From an uncultured bacterium (lineage in GTDB: Bacteria; Bacillota; Clostridia; Lachnospirales; Lachnospiraceae), in the NCBI GenBank assembly GCA_947383005.1, contig CANDBT010000026.1:1-64000 (forward strand): a DNA stretch of 64,000 bases, written 5' to 3'. The number at the start of each line of letters is the position of its first letter. Positions within the stretch are counted from its first letter, which is position 1. A program made the translations under genes and the position numbers. Below are positions 51,379 to 60,278 of the stretch, piece by piece. The notes beneath the pieces are model-generated. The model worked only from the letters and a program-made list of their open reading frames with translations. It searched no databases and was not told the origin of the DNA.

Positions 51379-52070
51379 TTAGTCCCTCCCTTCCTTCATT
51401 TCTGCAATCTTCATCCTCTCAATGTCAAGGTCCATGCTGTACAGCGCATAGAGCTTCAACGCTTCATCCAGCGTATACCAGCTTTTTAGCTCCTCCATGC
51501 TCGCCAGCCTGGCCTTAATCAGGATATACATCCGCATTTCCAGCTCGCTGAAACGGCTTATGTCAAGGGTGCCATACCGGGAAACATTATCTTCTGGGCC
51601 ATATCCGTTACTTTGCCAGATAGGTTCCCGAATTTCTCGAAAAAACCCGCATAGTTCACCTTTATCACGTGAAATGCTAGGATAAACATATCCTGAGTAT
51701 TCCCGCAAAATATCTCATTGCTCAGATCCTCTGTAAGGAGCTGTGGGTCCGCCCCTGCTTCTGCCCTTACGCCGATATTTCCGGAAAGCAGGAGGTCCCG
51801 CAATAGCTTTTCCACCTTATCCCCGGAAAGCGAAGAGAAAGCCCCTGCGATATGCGGGGCCACCTCTCCAATATCCATATCCATCATGTGTTTTTCTTCC
51901 CCGCCATTCCCCAGGGCTGGTGCTACCGACGCAAGCATAGGTGTCAGCAGGGCGGCTACCTCGCCGCTTATGTTCGCCGCCTTAAATGCCGGGAAGGGGT
52001 AAATATAAAAGAGGTTCCCTCCTACTGGGGCCTCTTTCGGTTCCATCATCTTTGAAAGGTTCCTTGCCAT
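51379..52070 (-). CDS. Tail assembly chaperones G and GT, -1 frameshift
   Basis: The upstream frame (52070-51558) gives a 170-residue product that ends PGMAPLT. The downstream frame (51379-51708) has no credible start. A perfect slippery heptamer T TTT TTC (minus 51645-51639), in the zero frame, would shift to the -1 frame and give a fusion of about 230 residues ending ERMKIAEMKEGRD. This is the classic arrangement of phage tail chaperones that wrap the tape measure, which follows directly. Confidence 0.8.
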
Positions 52071-52088
52071 GTTCACCTTTTCATCCTC

Positions 52089-52508
52089 CTATTCGATCTG
52101 GAAGTCGGCCTGCCCGGTTTCCAGCGTCCATTCCTTGTTCTGCCCTTCCTTGCCTTTTGTATTAGTTGGAAGCTTGGTCACCCATGCCGTGTTGGCCGTG
52201 AACTTCTCCGCCCCCGTCAGGTCTTTGATCAGGATGGGGAAATGCCCGCTCCCGTCCTGCCTGTCCCTGCGGTATCTGTCCAGAAGGTACTTATGAGTCG
52301 GTGAGCTCATGAGCAGGGAAAGCTTCACGCTGAACCTCATGTTCGGGTCCACTGACCGGACAATCTCACCGTCACATCCTGATTTTGATGTCACTCCTCC
52401 GGAAATCTCTTCTATAGTGATGAACGAATCTTCAGCATAGCCTGTCACCATATGGGTCCCCAATGCCACTTTTACCATCAAGGGATTGTATGTTGTAATA
52501 CCGTCCAT
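52089..52508 (-). CDS. Tail tube protein
   Basis: A 139-residue protein, MDGITTYNPLMVKVALGTHM, with a short beta-sandwich pattern and ESGGVTSK-like loops, typical of the small tail tube proteins (DUF3277 type) of Mu-like phages. It stacks into the inner tube; located between sheath and chaperone genes. GGAGG precedes the ATG. Confidence 0.8.
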   Translation of the reverse strand: MDGITTYNPLMVKVALGTHMVTGYAEDSFITIEEISGGVTSKSGCDGEIVRSVDPNMRFSVKLSLLMSSPTHKYLLDRYRRDRQDGSGHFPILIKDLTGAEKFTANTAWVTKLPTNTKGKEGQNKEWTLETGQADFQIE

Positions 52509-52524
52509 TTTTTATCCTCCCTCC

Positions 52525-53619
52525 TTAATAAACCAGGTTTCCTTTAAGCTCTGCCACATGGATTGCTCCGGCCAGCCTTGCCCGGAACTGGCATCCTGAC
52601 AATACCCTGCTGGCCCTCTGCGCGCTGCTGAGCGACGCCGCTTTAGGCACAGTCACGACATAGCCGTATATAGGCTCGTCGTTCTCGTCATATTCCGTAT
52701 CCGCTATCCCGCCGATCTTCTGGCCCTCTGCCAGCACCGCCTCCATCTGGTTCTGTACCAGCACAATCCCTGCATCCGTATAGGGTATCTTGGGATGCTT
52801 CACAAAGAGCTCATAAATCCTGATCTGCATCTGGTTCTTAAGCCAGTCACGGAAACGTATGATGTCAACCCATTCGCCCCCTATCATCTTCCCATCCCTG
52901 GTAATGTCCCTTCCGGCGCAGGGAACATAATAATTCAGGTTCTCTTCCTCCAAGAGGCGCATTTCCCGCGATGTGATCTCGGACGGAAGTATTCCGGCTA
53001 ATGTCTTATAGGCCCATGTCTCACTCCCCGGGTCATAAGAAAAACATTTTGACAGCCAGGCGACATGCGCATATGCGTCCTCGGAATAGATGCCGAAAGT
53101 CCTCATGTATTTTTCTTCCGTGACGGGGTTCTTCATTTCAGCGGCGGTAAAGGCAAATATCTTCTCCGTAGATTCAATTATTTTGGCCGCCTCTTCATAA
53201 TCCCCTTCCTCTGCCCCGGCCAGCGCCAGGCCGTACCATCCCGGGGTATCCAATGCCTTCTCTATGGTTTTTGTAATCCCTTCCAGCGCCTTTCCGGTTT
53301 CCTGGGCTGCTGTTTCTTCCCCTTCTGTATTTCCACCCGGGTCCGGGCTTTCCGCATTCCTTACCGCAATGTAAATATATTTCGGCTTCTGCTCCTGGAT
53401 AAAAGCGATACGGGCGGCCTCGTATATTTCTTCCTTCTCCTTCCATCCGGCTTCTGACACCTCTGCAAGGGAAGCATATTTATCCACCTGCTTAAAATTC
53501 TTTCCTTCGGCCACAGGCCTCCTGCCGATCAGGAGGATTGTCCCGAAGCTTGCCCCGTCTTCCACCGGGGCCTCTATGGATATATTACAGTTGACTATAT
53601 TATCCAGTATCTCACTCAT
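52525..53619 (-). CDS. Tail sheath protein (DUF3383-like)
   Basis: A 364-residue protein with ASFGTILLIGRRPVAEGKNF near the N terminus and a YVVTVPKAASLSSAQRASRV C-terminal region, matching DUF3383/contractile sheath proteins. Its contraction drives the tube through the host envelope, so the phage is a myovirus. The ATG at 53619 follows GGAGG; the 52-codon longer frame overlaps the neighbour. Confidence 0.85.
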   Translation of the reverse strand: MSEILDNIVNCNISIEAPVEDGASFGTILLIGRRPVAEGKNFKQVDKYASLAEVSEAGWKEKEEIYEAARIAFIQEQKPKYIYIAVRNAESPDPGGNTEGEETAAQETGKALEGITKTIEKALDTPGWYGLALAGAEEGDYEEAAKIIESTEKIFAFTAAEMKNPVTEEKYMRTFGIYSEDAYAHVAWLSKCFSYDPGSETWAYKTLAGILPSEITSREMRLLEEENLNYYVPCAGRDITRDGKMIGGEWVDIIRFRDWLKNQMQIRIYELFVKHPKIPYTDAGIVLVQNQMEAVLAEGQKIGGIADTEYDENDEPIYGYVVTVPKAASLSSAQRASRVLSGCQFRARLAGAIHVAELKGNLVY

Positions 53620-54166
53620 AACTTGCCTCCATTTCCACATCTTCAAAATATCCGCCGCTTTCCGGAGGGGTTCCTGCGTCAGGGGCGTATATGGCAGCTT
53701 CCCCCTCGTGGTACTCCAGCGTACAGTTAACTGTGAGCTCCAGCATGGCACGGTTCTTGTAGCGCACCCCTTCAATGGCTGTCAGGTTCCTGACCCCGTC
53801 CATCTGCAGGATGCTGGTATTTGCCTGGTGCATCCTCTCTATCCCCTTGTCTGACTGCAGGTACAAAAGAAGGATGGTAAGATCCTCCACGGAGGTATCT
53901 TCCATCCCTGCTACCATGCCTGCCCCTTCTGAAACGCCGGCCGTATATCTGTTGATTTCTAAAATTTTCCTACACTCATAGTAGTAGTAAATTTCCCCAT
54001 CCTTTAATATGCTGACCGGATGGATGGGAAACCCGGTATCTTTCAGTTTCAGGGTTGTGCAGGGAGGCGGGATCTGTGCCGTATACTGTTCAGCCCAGAC
54101 CACGTTGCCCCCTAAGCATTCTTTCACCATATCCCTTAAAAACTTTTTAAATTCAGAGAATGTCAT
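53612..54166 (-). CDS. Tail terminator/neck protein
   Basis: A 184-residue protein with IPPPCTTLKLKDTGFPIHPV and ILQMDGVRNLTAIEGVRYKN, as in LIC_12616-type neck/terminator proteins of Mu-like tails. It overlaps the sheath gene at its end and the next gene by 4 bases at its start. Confidence 0.7.
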   Translation of the reverse strand: MTFSEFKKFLRDMVKECLGGNVVWAEQYTAQIPPPCTTLKLKDTGFPIHPVSILKDGEIYYYYECRKILEINRYTAGVSEGAGMVAGMEDTSVEDLTILLLYLQSDKGIERMHQANTSILQMDGVRNLTAIEGVRYKNRAMLELTVNCTLEYHEGEAAIYAPDAGTPPESGGYFEDVEMEASYE

Positions 54167-54570
54167 GGCGTATCTTCACCGTTCCCCTTCTCCCCATCGT
54201 CTGGCACAGTATCCACCCTGGGAATCTCACTGACCGGGATAAGGCCGAATACTGCCTCTGTCTGCCCTACAGGGGTATTGCCCCATACATCCGCCCCGGT
54301 GCATTCATACCACTGGCCCCGGTATAAAAGGCGGTCTGCCAGGGTTCCTGCGGCATCATCCGCCGGCCTGATCTCCACCTTCCCGATTGCTTTTATGTTC
54401 TTATCACGCCGTATGCCTTCCGGAAGGGCAAGAAGCTCATTGGTTGTCATAGGCTGGACATTCAGCATTACTGTCCTGTCACTGTACCTCGCTCTTGGGG
54501 AGCCATCTGTGTACTCAGTCTTTTCAAACGACCTCAGTGTATAGGGTTTCTTGAATATATCCAGCATCAT
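54163..54570 (-). CDS. Head-tail joining protein, family unresolved
   Basis: A 135-residue protein, MLDIFKKPYTLRSFEKTEYT, with an alpha/beta pattern (DRTVMLNVQPMTTNELLALP). Likely a head-completion protein by position. Overlaps the neighbours by 4 bases on each side. Confidence 0.6.
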   Translation of the reverse strand: MMLDIFKKPYTLRSFEKTEYTDGSPRARYSDRTVMLNVQPMTTNELLALPEGIRRDKNIKAIGKVEIRPADDAAGTLADRLLYRGQWYECTGADVWGNTPVGQTEAVFGLIPVSEIPRVDTVPDDGEKGNGEDTP

Positions 54571-55064
54571 CTTTCACCCCCTTTTTTACCAATCCAGAAA
54601 TTAACAGAATCTTTCATCTGGCTGGTGTCAATCAGGGGTTTGTCTGACCCTTTACGTTTTATTGTGGCCTCTGCATTGGCGGCAAAATCCCCCTGCTCAA
54701 TCTCTGTCTGTACCAAATCCTTTTGAAATAGTCCCACACCTTCCAGCACCTTCCTTGCCGATGCGCCATTTAAAAAGGCTTCCTCTTGGGCCTTAAGCAT
54801 ATGCTCTATGGCTGAGATATGCTTATCTACGCTGTCACGCATAAAAGGGCGGGACGGAATATGCTCCGTCCCAAATTCATTCCACATGGCTTTGTCAATC
54901 AAATCCGCAGGCGGTTTTTTCTTTTCTGATGTATCCCCTTCATCCTGTTGTTTTCCTGTTCCCTGCTTTTTCTGGTAGCCAATCCTTACCTCCAATCCCG
55001 CCAGCTCCCGCAGCTCCTTCATAAACCGTTCTCCCTCCGGCGTCCATTTATCCTCTACCGACAC
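54567..55064 (-). CDS. HK97 gp10-like neck protein
   Basis: A 165-residue protein with the segment LEVRIGYQKKQ, then AMWNEFGTEHIPSRPFMRDS at about 63-82, the hallmark of gp10-like proteins at the head-tail joint. GTG start after AAAAGGGGGTAG. Confidence 0.75.
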   Translation of the reverse strand: MSVEDKWTPEGERFMKELRELAGLEVRIGYQKKQGTGKQQDEGDTSEKKKPPADLIDKAMWNEFGTEHIPSRPFMRDSVDKHISAIEHMLKAQEEAFLNGASARKVLEGVGLFQKDLVQTEIEQGDFAANAEATIKRKGSDKPLIDTSQMKDSVNFWIGKKGGER

Positions 55065-55068
55065 GGAA

Positions 55069-55503
55069 CTACCCCCTTTTCATCCCGGAGACCGCAATCG
55101 GCATGATACAGCGCTTGCAGATGTCCAGGAACTGCAGCCCGTAGGCCGTAAGCAGGTATTCCGCATCCGCTGAGGATTCACTCCCGCCTGAGCTTGTTGA
55201 CGGGTTGTTAAAGGAAATGCTGGTGCTCCCTTCTGAGAAAGACGCAACATTCATGGTATCCTTGACGGACGTGGATATGCTGCTGCCCTCCCCTTCCGTT
55301 TTCTTTACCGGCGCATTCAGGGACATCTTATGGGCTGTCAGGTAAGCAAGGGCCTGGTAATAAAACTTCCCGAACTTCTCTTCGCTGACATACGGCTCTG
55401 AGAGCTCCACCCATACCCGCAGGTCATCCTCCTTCATTTCCTTATGCTCCGGCGAAATCACCCTGATAATCCCTATTACCTTCCGTGCGCTTTCAATCTT
55501 CAT
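55069..55503 (-). CDS. Head-tail connector (DUF4054-like)
   Basis: A 144-residue protein: EDDLRVWVELSEPYVSEEKF, then YYQALAYLTAHKMS, and a Ser-rich C-terminal part. Matches the DUF4054/connector proteins in Mu-like operons. GAGGCTTTT precedes the ATG. Confidence 0.75.
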   Translation of the reverse strand: MKIESARKVIGIIRVISPEHKEMKEDDLRVWVELSEPYVSEEKFGKFYYQALAYLTAHKMSLNAPVKKTEGEGSSISTSVKDTMNVASFSEGSTSISFNNPSTSSGGSESSADAEYLLTAYGLQFLDICKRCIMPIAVSGMKRG

Positions 55504-55512
55504 AAAAGCCTC

Positions 55513-55827
55513 CTACCCTTCCTTCTGGGCCTCCTGGATCTTCTTTAAAATTCCTGCTTCTGTTGTAGCGTTACCAATGTCAATCCCATGTTCTGAGGCA
55601 TAGGCGGTCAGCTCTTCTTTTGTCATATCCGATAATGCCTTTTCGGTTTCGCCGTTTTCCTCCCCGCTTTCGCCCTTTTCATCCACCTTTTCAAAGACAC
55701 CGTTTGAAATATACTTCTGGATTACCGGGTTGTTTTCATACCCTGCCGGGCACTGCGCCGTCTCCCCGGGCAGGATGCTCAGCCCGTTCATTCCTATGAT
55801 CTTGTTGGACTTATTTGTAATCTTCAT
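55513..55827 (-). CDS. LEM/HeH-like small head protein
   Basis: A 104-residue protein that starts MKITNKSNKIIGMNGLSILP and ends with a LEM/HeH-like helix pair (LSDMTKEELTAYASEHGIDI ... ILKKIQEAQ). The middle is Glu-rich. The ATG at 55827 follows GGAGGG; the long frame is not supported. Proteins of this type often decorate the capsid or act at the vertex. Confidence 0.65.
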   Translation of the reverse strand: MKITNKSNKIIGMNGLSILPGETAQCPAGYENNPVIQKYISNGVFEKVDEKGESGEENGETEKALSDMTKEELTAYASEHGIDIGNATTEAGILKKIQEAQKEG

Positions 55828-55849
55828 AAAGCCTTTCCCTCCGTTAATG

Positions 55850-55881
55850 AAAACAGCCCCTCCGGTTATCCAGAGAGGCTG
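55850..55881 (-). terminator. Hairpin after the capsid gene
   Basis: Stem of CAGCCTCTC with GAGGGGCTG (one mismatch) followed by TTTT on the minus strand. It probably partly ends the very strong capsid transcript before the joining genes. Confidence 0.5.
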
Positions 55882-55903
55882 CATATTTAAGTCAGTTAAG
55901 TTT

Positions 55904-56932
55904 CTAAATCCCTTCCGCAATGAGGGCTGAGAGCGGGTAATAAATAACCATACCGGCCACCCTTTCCTCGCAGGGGACTTCAATCTCCAATCCCTTTTCC
56001 TGTATGGTGTGCTGCAGGAACGGCATAGGGATTTCCAGGGTCATTTTCTTGGGGCTGTTCGTATAGAGCAGGGCCACGTTGCTCCCCGTAGGGTTCATGT
56101 CCGTGGATTCCGCCTGGAGCTCGTTGGCTTCCCTTATTTCTGTCAGGTATGGGGCGTGGTCCATCAGGAATTTGAGGATTGTGGTCTCCGTGTCGGGAAT
56201 CCTCCTGGTTGCCAGGTCAATGTAAACGTGCGCCGGGAGCACCAGGGTGTCGGGCTTCTCCACGTTCTTGGTGATCTTGGAAACATATTTCTGCATGTTG
56301 TTGACATCATCCAGAATCTGGTCAGCATCCTTATAACAGAATTCTGTCCTTTCCTTACCGTCTACCGTAACTGTGGAAAGTATGAACTTCGGGATGTCGT
56401 TTTCCTCTGAGAGTATCCCGACCAGGTTGTCCTCCTTGCTTCCCATCCATGCAATCTTATTTACCAGGTAATCCATCGCATATCTGGCTGATTCGCCTTT
56501 GCGCACATCCAGCGATTTCCCGGTCATCCTGGAAGCCCGCATTTCCTGCACGGAGTAGCCGTAGCTGTCACCAATAGATTTGACGTGGCCGGTGGTGGGC
56601 TTCCCCTTTACGTCCGCACGGGGAAGGTCTGTGGCATAGTTGTTGATGATCATCGCCATGCCTGTCTGGTCATAGCTGTAGTAGGTAAATGTCTCCATCC
56701 CTTCCGGGATCTCGCTGGATACGGGGAAAAGGCTCAGCGCCGTCATTTCCGGGTATTCCACGTCATAGGTCTGGGTCTTTACATAATCCAGCTCCCTTGC
56801 GAAGAATACGCTTGCGGACGTCTCTATGCCCCCGTCATACCTTACGCCCCTTACAGCGCTCCGGCAGACGTTGGACTTGCGCAGGACTTCCTCGTCGGCC
56901 CTGTCATAATTCATGTGTCTGTTTCTGTTCAT
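55904..56932 (-). CDS. Major capsid protein (DUF2184)
   Basis: A 342-residue protein, with YDQTGMAMIINNYATDLPRA, YGYSVQEMRASRMTGKSLDV and MPFLQHTIQEKGLEIEVPCE, which match the DUF2184 major capsid proteins (HK97 fold) of Mu-like phages. It forms the icosahedral shell. AAGGAGG precedes the ATG. The proteolysis/scaffold partner is probably the DUF2213 gene upstream. Confidence 0.85.
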   Translation of the reverse strand: MNRNRHMNYDRADEEVLRKSNVCRSAVRGVRYDGGIETSASVFFARELDYVKTQTYDVEYPEMTALSLFPVSSEIPEGMETFTYYSYDQTGMAMIINNYATDLPRADVKGKPTTGHVKSIGDSYGYSVQEMRASRMTGKSLDVRKGESARYAMDYLVNKIAWMGSKEDNLVGILSEENDIPKFILSTVTVDGKERTEFCYKDADQILDDVNNMQKYVSKITKNVEKPDTLVLPAHVYIDLATRRIPDTETTILKFLMDHAPYLTEIREANELQAESTDMNPTGSNVALLYTNSPKKMTLEIPMPFLQHTIQEKGLEIEVPCEERVAGMVIYYPLSALIAEGI

Positions 56933-56955
56933 GGTTTTATTTTTCCTCCTTCCTG

Positions 56956-57426
56956 TTATCCGAGACGGACAGGCGCAAGCCCGTTGTCTTTTTCCATTAC
57001 ATATTTTGCGGAGAGCTTGATCTTGGCAGATTCATCCTCCACCGTGGTGAAACGTCCCGCCTCTTCGCCATCCGTGATCAGGTAAACCTCCTTGTCATAG
57101 GCAGGCTCGGCGGCTTTCCCAAGGACGGCCCATATCTTCCCTGTACGCAGGACGCCGACGCTCTCCCCCTTTTCAGGCACCGCATTACCCTTCATATCCT
57201 GCTGGGTGGTAAAGCCGTTCTGAACTACGCCCTCAAAATCCGCCGCCGCGCTGGCCGTGGAAGGGAGGCTGATGTCGCTTCCGGGAATAGTTCCCTTTAC
57301 GACTCCGTAACCAAAAGGGATTCCCCCGGGCGTGATAAAAGTATTGTTCTCGTAATATGTAAGGTCATAAAGCCCTCCGGCTATGCCTTTGGATATGCCA
57401 TAATTGTAGCTTGTCTGTACTCCCAT
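56956..57426 (-). CDS. Capsid cement/decoration protein
   Basis: A 156-residue beta-rich protein, GGIPFGYGVVKGTIPGSDIS with SAKYVMEKDNGLAPV at the end, as in structural cement proteins (Gp24-like) that stabilise Mu-like capsids. AGGAGG lies upstream. Confidence 0.7.
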   Translation of the reverse strand: MGVQTSYNYGISKGIAGGLYDLTYYENNTFITPGGIPFGYGVVKGTIPGSDISLPSTASAAADFEGVVQNGFTTQQDMKGNAVPEKGESVGVLRTGKIWAVLGKAAEPAYDKEVYLITDGEEAGRFTTVEDESAKIKLSAKYVMEKDNGLAPVRLG

Positions 57427-57427
57427 G

Positions 57428-58798
57428 CTATTTCTTACCTCCTAACTTTGAAATCATCTTTCTGCGGGCTTCTGCCGCGGAGCTGGTATCCGCAGAATCC
57501 ATGTTCTGGGCCCTGCCTCCTGACATGCTCCTTCTCTGGTCATCCGTCCTTTTCCGGCCGGCTACCTCCTGCTTTGCAATGTCATATGCTGCCCTGATAT
57601 AGGCATCCGACTTCCCGTCCAGGTTAAGCTTCGGGTTCACCTTTTTAATCACCTTCTTGCGGGCGCTTGTCAGGTCAAGGTCCTCTACGCCATCCAGGTT
57701 AAGCTTGTCGGCGATCCGGCATACCTCCAGGTATTCCTTGACTTTCTTGTTGACCGCCTTGTCCATGCTGTCCAGGTTGACGGGTTTCCCTTCCTCCCCG
57801 CCGTCCTCAGATAAATCTTCGCCGTCTATGGTTTCCTCAGACTCATCCGCATTTGTCTCCGGATCCACTTCGTCGTTATTGGAACTGCCCTCCGGCGTAT
57901 CGTCCCCGTCCATTGTCCCCATGTCGCTGGCGGCCTGGAGCTCGTCGATCACATTCAGCAGGGCTTCAATGTCGCCCTCCTGCTCTGCGATCACCGCTTC
58001 GGAATCCATCTGCTCCGCCCCGGAATCCCTGCGGTCTTTCCTTTCCCTCACTGCGCTGACTACCTCATCCGCATCCAGCTTCACCTCTTCCTCGTCCCCG
58101 GTCACAGGAGCCGTCTCCTGCTGGGCCCGAAAGAGGGCGATTGCCTGCGCAATCTGCTCCGGCGTCAGGTCGCCGTCATATCTTTTTTTCTTCCCGGCTT
58201 CTCCCTTTGCTGCTACTTTTGCCATCACTGGTCCTCCTTTTAAATATTTTTTCTTTGCCCCATCCTTGTGGTCTATGTTCAGCCTTGCGGCATCCCCTGC
58301 CCTCGCCTCACCGACTAAGGCAAGATGGTTGATCTCAATGTCACGCTGGATGCAGTCATAGCTCTGGCCCTGATACTTTCCCGGTTTCTCTTCCGGCGTC
58401 TGGCTGTATCCCAGGGAAAGCTCCCTCAGCCCGCATCTCTTCAAGGCGTCCGTGTTGTGGATTACGATCTTGCACCGGACGCTCTCCCCATCCTGGTAGC
58501 CTTTGCTCAGGATGGTCCCGATCTGCTCCCGGTGGACATTGTTCTTGTCAATCTCACCCGCGTCATGGGTGATGATGATGGGCTTGCCCTCATAGCTTGC
58601 CAGGCTCTTTTCGGAAAAAACTTCCTCCGGGATCCTCAGCTCCCGGCGTATGCCGTCTCTGGCCTGCGGGTCCTCGTACTCAAAAATCCCGCACCTGGTA
58701 ACTATGGGATGGTCTACAAGGTAGCCTTCCTCTGTGTAGTAAGTCTGATCCATCCTGATACTGTCCAGCCTGTATTTTCTTCCCTTTTCACGGTCCAC
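57428..58798 (-). CDS. DUF2213 prohead protease/scaffold-type protein
   Basis: A 456-residue protein. Residues 1-175 match DUF2213 (FSEKSLASYEGKPIIITHDA with a glutamate and HD residues, then LSLGYSQTPEEKPGKYQGQS), related to prohead proteases. A long acidic, Ala/Ser/Asp-rich region (about 200-370) may act as scaffold. GTG start after GGAGG. Confidence 0.8.
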   Translation of the reverse strand: MDREKGRKYRLDSIRMDQTYYTEEGYLVDHPIVTRCGIFEYEDPQARDGIRRELRIPEEVFSEKSLASYEGKPIIITHDAGEIDKNNVHREQIGTILSKGYQDGESVRCKIVIHNTDALKRCGLRELSLGYSQTPEEKPGKYQGQSYDCIQRDIEINHLALVGEARAGDAARLNIDHKDGAKKKYLKGGPVMAKVAAKGEAGKKKRYDGDLTPEQIAQAIALFRAQQETAPVTGDEEEVKLDADEVVSAVRERKDRRDSGAEQMDSEAVIAEQEGDIEALLNVIDELQAASDMGTMDGDDTPEGSSNNDEVDPETNADESEETIDGEDLSEDGGEEGKPVNLDSMDKAVNKKVKEYLEVCRIADKLNLDGVEDLDLTSARKKVIKKVNPKLNLDGKSDAYIRAAYDIAKQEVAGRKRTDDQRRSMSGGRAQNMDSADTSSAAEARRKMISKLGGKK

Positions 58799-58834
58799 CT
58801 ATTCCACCTCCTTCCATGCAATAAAAATGCGCTG

Positions 58835-59347
58835 TTATTCAGCGCCGCCACCATACCTTTTTTTCATGTAATCTTCCCTGAGTATCTCATACAGTTTCTG
58901 GTCATATAGTTTCCCATCCATGAGCATTACGTGCTCTTTCCTGAATCCTACGGCCCTGCCTCCGTATATCTCTACCATACGGTCATACTGGTATTTTACA
59001 GGATTTCCGATCACAACATAGAAATCTATCTTCCGGAACCTGTGCTTTTCAAAAATGTCTTTTATCATTTCTTTGACATCAACCCCGAAAACAGGGTTGT
59101 CGGTAAAGTTGCAGACCGCAAGGCCGCTTACATACCGGCATTCCCTTTCTATGCTGTATCCCAGATACCCAATCACTTCCCCCGAAGGGTTCACTGAGGC
59201 AAACTGCATCTTGTTCCAGGTGTCATCCTCTATGCCTATGGGGGAATAATAAGAGTTGCAGTGGTAATACTTATATTTTTCATTCCCCCACGTTTCCCGC
59301 ATTTTCCTCTCTAATTCCTCTTTGTAGTCCTGAGCAGGCTTAAGCAC
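58835..59347 (-). CDS. GNAT-like protein in the head operon
   Basis: A 170-residue protein with an acyl-CoA-binding-like pattern (GEVIGYLGYSIERECRYVSG, then KIDFYVVIGNPVKYQY), matching N-acetyltransferase (GNAT) folds. It lies between the Mu F-like minor head and DUF2213 genes. A GNAT protein in a head operon is unusual; it could modify head proteins, or be a relic of Mom-like DNA modification. GTG start 8 bases after AAAGGAGGG. Confidence 0.65.
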   Translation of the reverse strand: MLKPAQDYKEELERKMRETWGNEKYKYYHCNSYYSPIGIEDDTWNKMQFASVNPSGEVIGYLGYSIERECRYVSGLAVCNFTDNPVFGVDVKEMIKDIFEKHRFRKIDFYVVIGNPVKYQYDRMVEIYGGRAVGFRKEHVMLMDGKLYDQKLYEILREDYMKKRYGGGAE

Positions 59348-60278
59348 TCCTGCTACCCTCCTTTCCTGCTATTGGGGCATTGAATGTCCCGAACTTAAAT
59401 ACCGGCTTTGCACGGCACCGGCACTGGTAATCCTGTCCCGGATGGCAGTGCCTCCCTGTCATTACCTTTCTTCCCTTTTTGGTCACATACCACATCTCGG
59501 GCGGGTCATCCCAGCGGAATTTTTTCCCGTTCAGCGCCCTGTGGCAGTCCCTCACGCGGCCGTCCCCGCAGTCGCACCAGATGTATTCCTCTATCCCGGC
59601 ATCCCTCTGCTGTGCCTCTGTGACCGCCGCGTTCAATTTCCCTACCTGGTCCCTGGCAATCAGGCTGGCCCGGGACTTTTTCACATCATAGCAATTCTGG
59701 ATGTCCTTCATGATCCTTGTGGTGCTTTTCCCGTTTAAAAACCCGTCTTTTATAATCTTTCTCATATCCCCCAAAGTCTCTGACGGGATTGACGTTATCA
59801 GTGACACATTTTCATCCACCCACTGCTCCATAGCCGTGCGGTAGAACTCGCCCATGTAGTAATCTTCCAGAATATTAATCCCGAGCGTTTTGCTGACGGC
59901 CTTTTTCCATTCCTTTATTGTCAGCTTCCGTGTCAGGTTTGCAAAGGATTCCAGCTTCCTGCGCAGGCCGAAGCCCCTCTCCTTTTCGGTAAACCTCTTC
60001 TGTATCCTGTCAAGAACTTCCACCAGGAGCGAAAGTACGTCATTGATGCCGTCTGCCCGGTATGTCCCGCGCTCTTTCATGATCTGCCCCTTAAGCGCCG
60101 GAAGCTCCTCTTCCATGGTTTCCTTAAGGAGCCGCATATACGCACGGGAGAGGCGGGCATATTCCCGCTCTATGCTGACAGGGAATGCCGGGGTATACTT
60201 TGATACCAGGACATCATGGCCGTGGAACTTTTTTCGGATGATCTCCTGTATGGCTTCTTTGTTCATCTGCTCATCCAT
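59340..60278 (-). CDS. Minor head protein, Mu gpF-like
   Basis: A 312-residue protein. The C-terminal part with ASLIARDQVGKLNAAVTEAQ, YIWCDCGDGRVRDCHRALNG and HPGQDYQCRCRAKPVF matches the Mu F/gp7-like minor head domain, with several cysteines. It contributes to head assembly and DNA entry. Overlaps the portal gene by 8 bases. Confidence 0.85.
   Translation of the reverse strand: MDEQMNKEAIQEIIRKKFHGHDVLVSKYTPAFPVSIEREYARLSRAYMRLLKETMEEELPALKGQIMKERGTYRADGINDVLSLLVEVLDRIQKRFTEKERGFGLRRKLESFANLTRKLTIKEWKKAVSKTLGINILEDYYMGEFYRTAMEQWVDENVSLITSIPSETLGDMRKIIKDGFLNGKSTTRIMKDIQNCYDVKKSRASLIARDQVGKLNAAVTEAQQRDAGIEEYIWCDCGDGRVRDCHRALNGKKFRWDDPPEMWYVTKKGRKVMTGRHCHPGQDYQCRCRAKPVFKFGTFNAPIAGKEGSRSA

Noticed and set aside
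56689-57597. 302-codon plus-strand frame
   Set aside because: Runs antisense across the capsid, cement and DUF2213 genes; no ribosome binding site; Ser/Arg/Pro-rich shadow.
57657-58361. 234-codon plus-strand frame rich in Ser
   Set aside because: Antisense of the acidic part of the DUF2213 protein, whose codons give Ser-rich complement.
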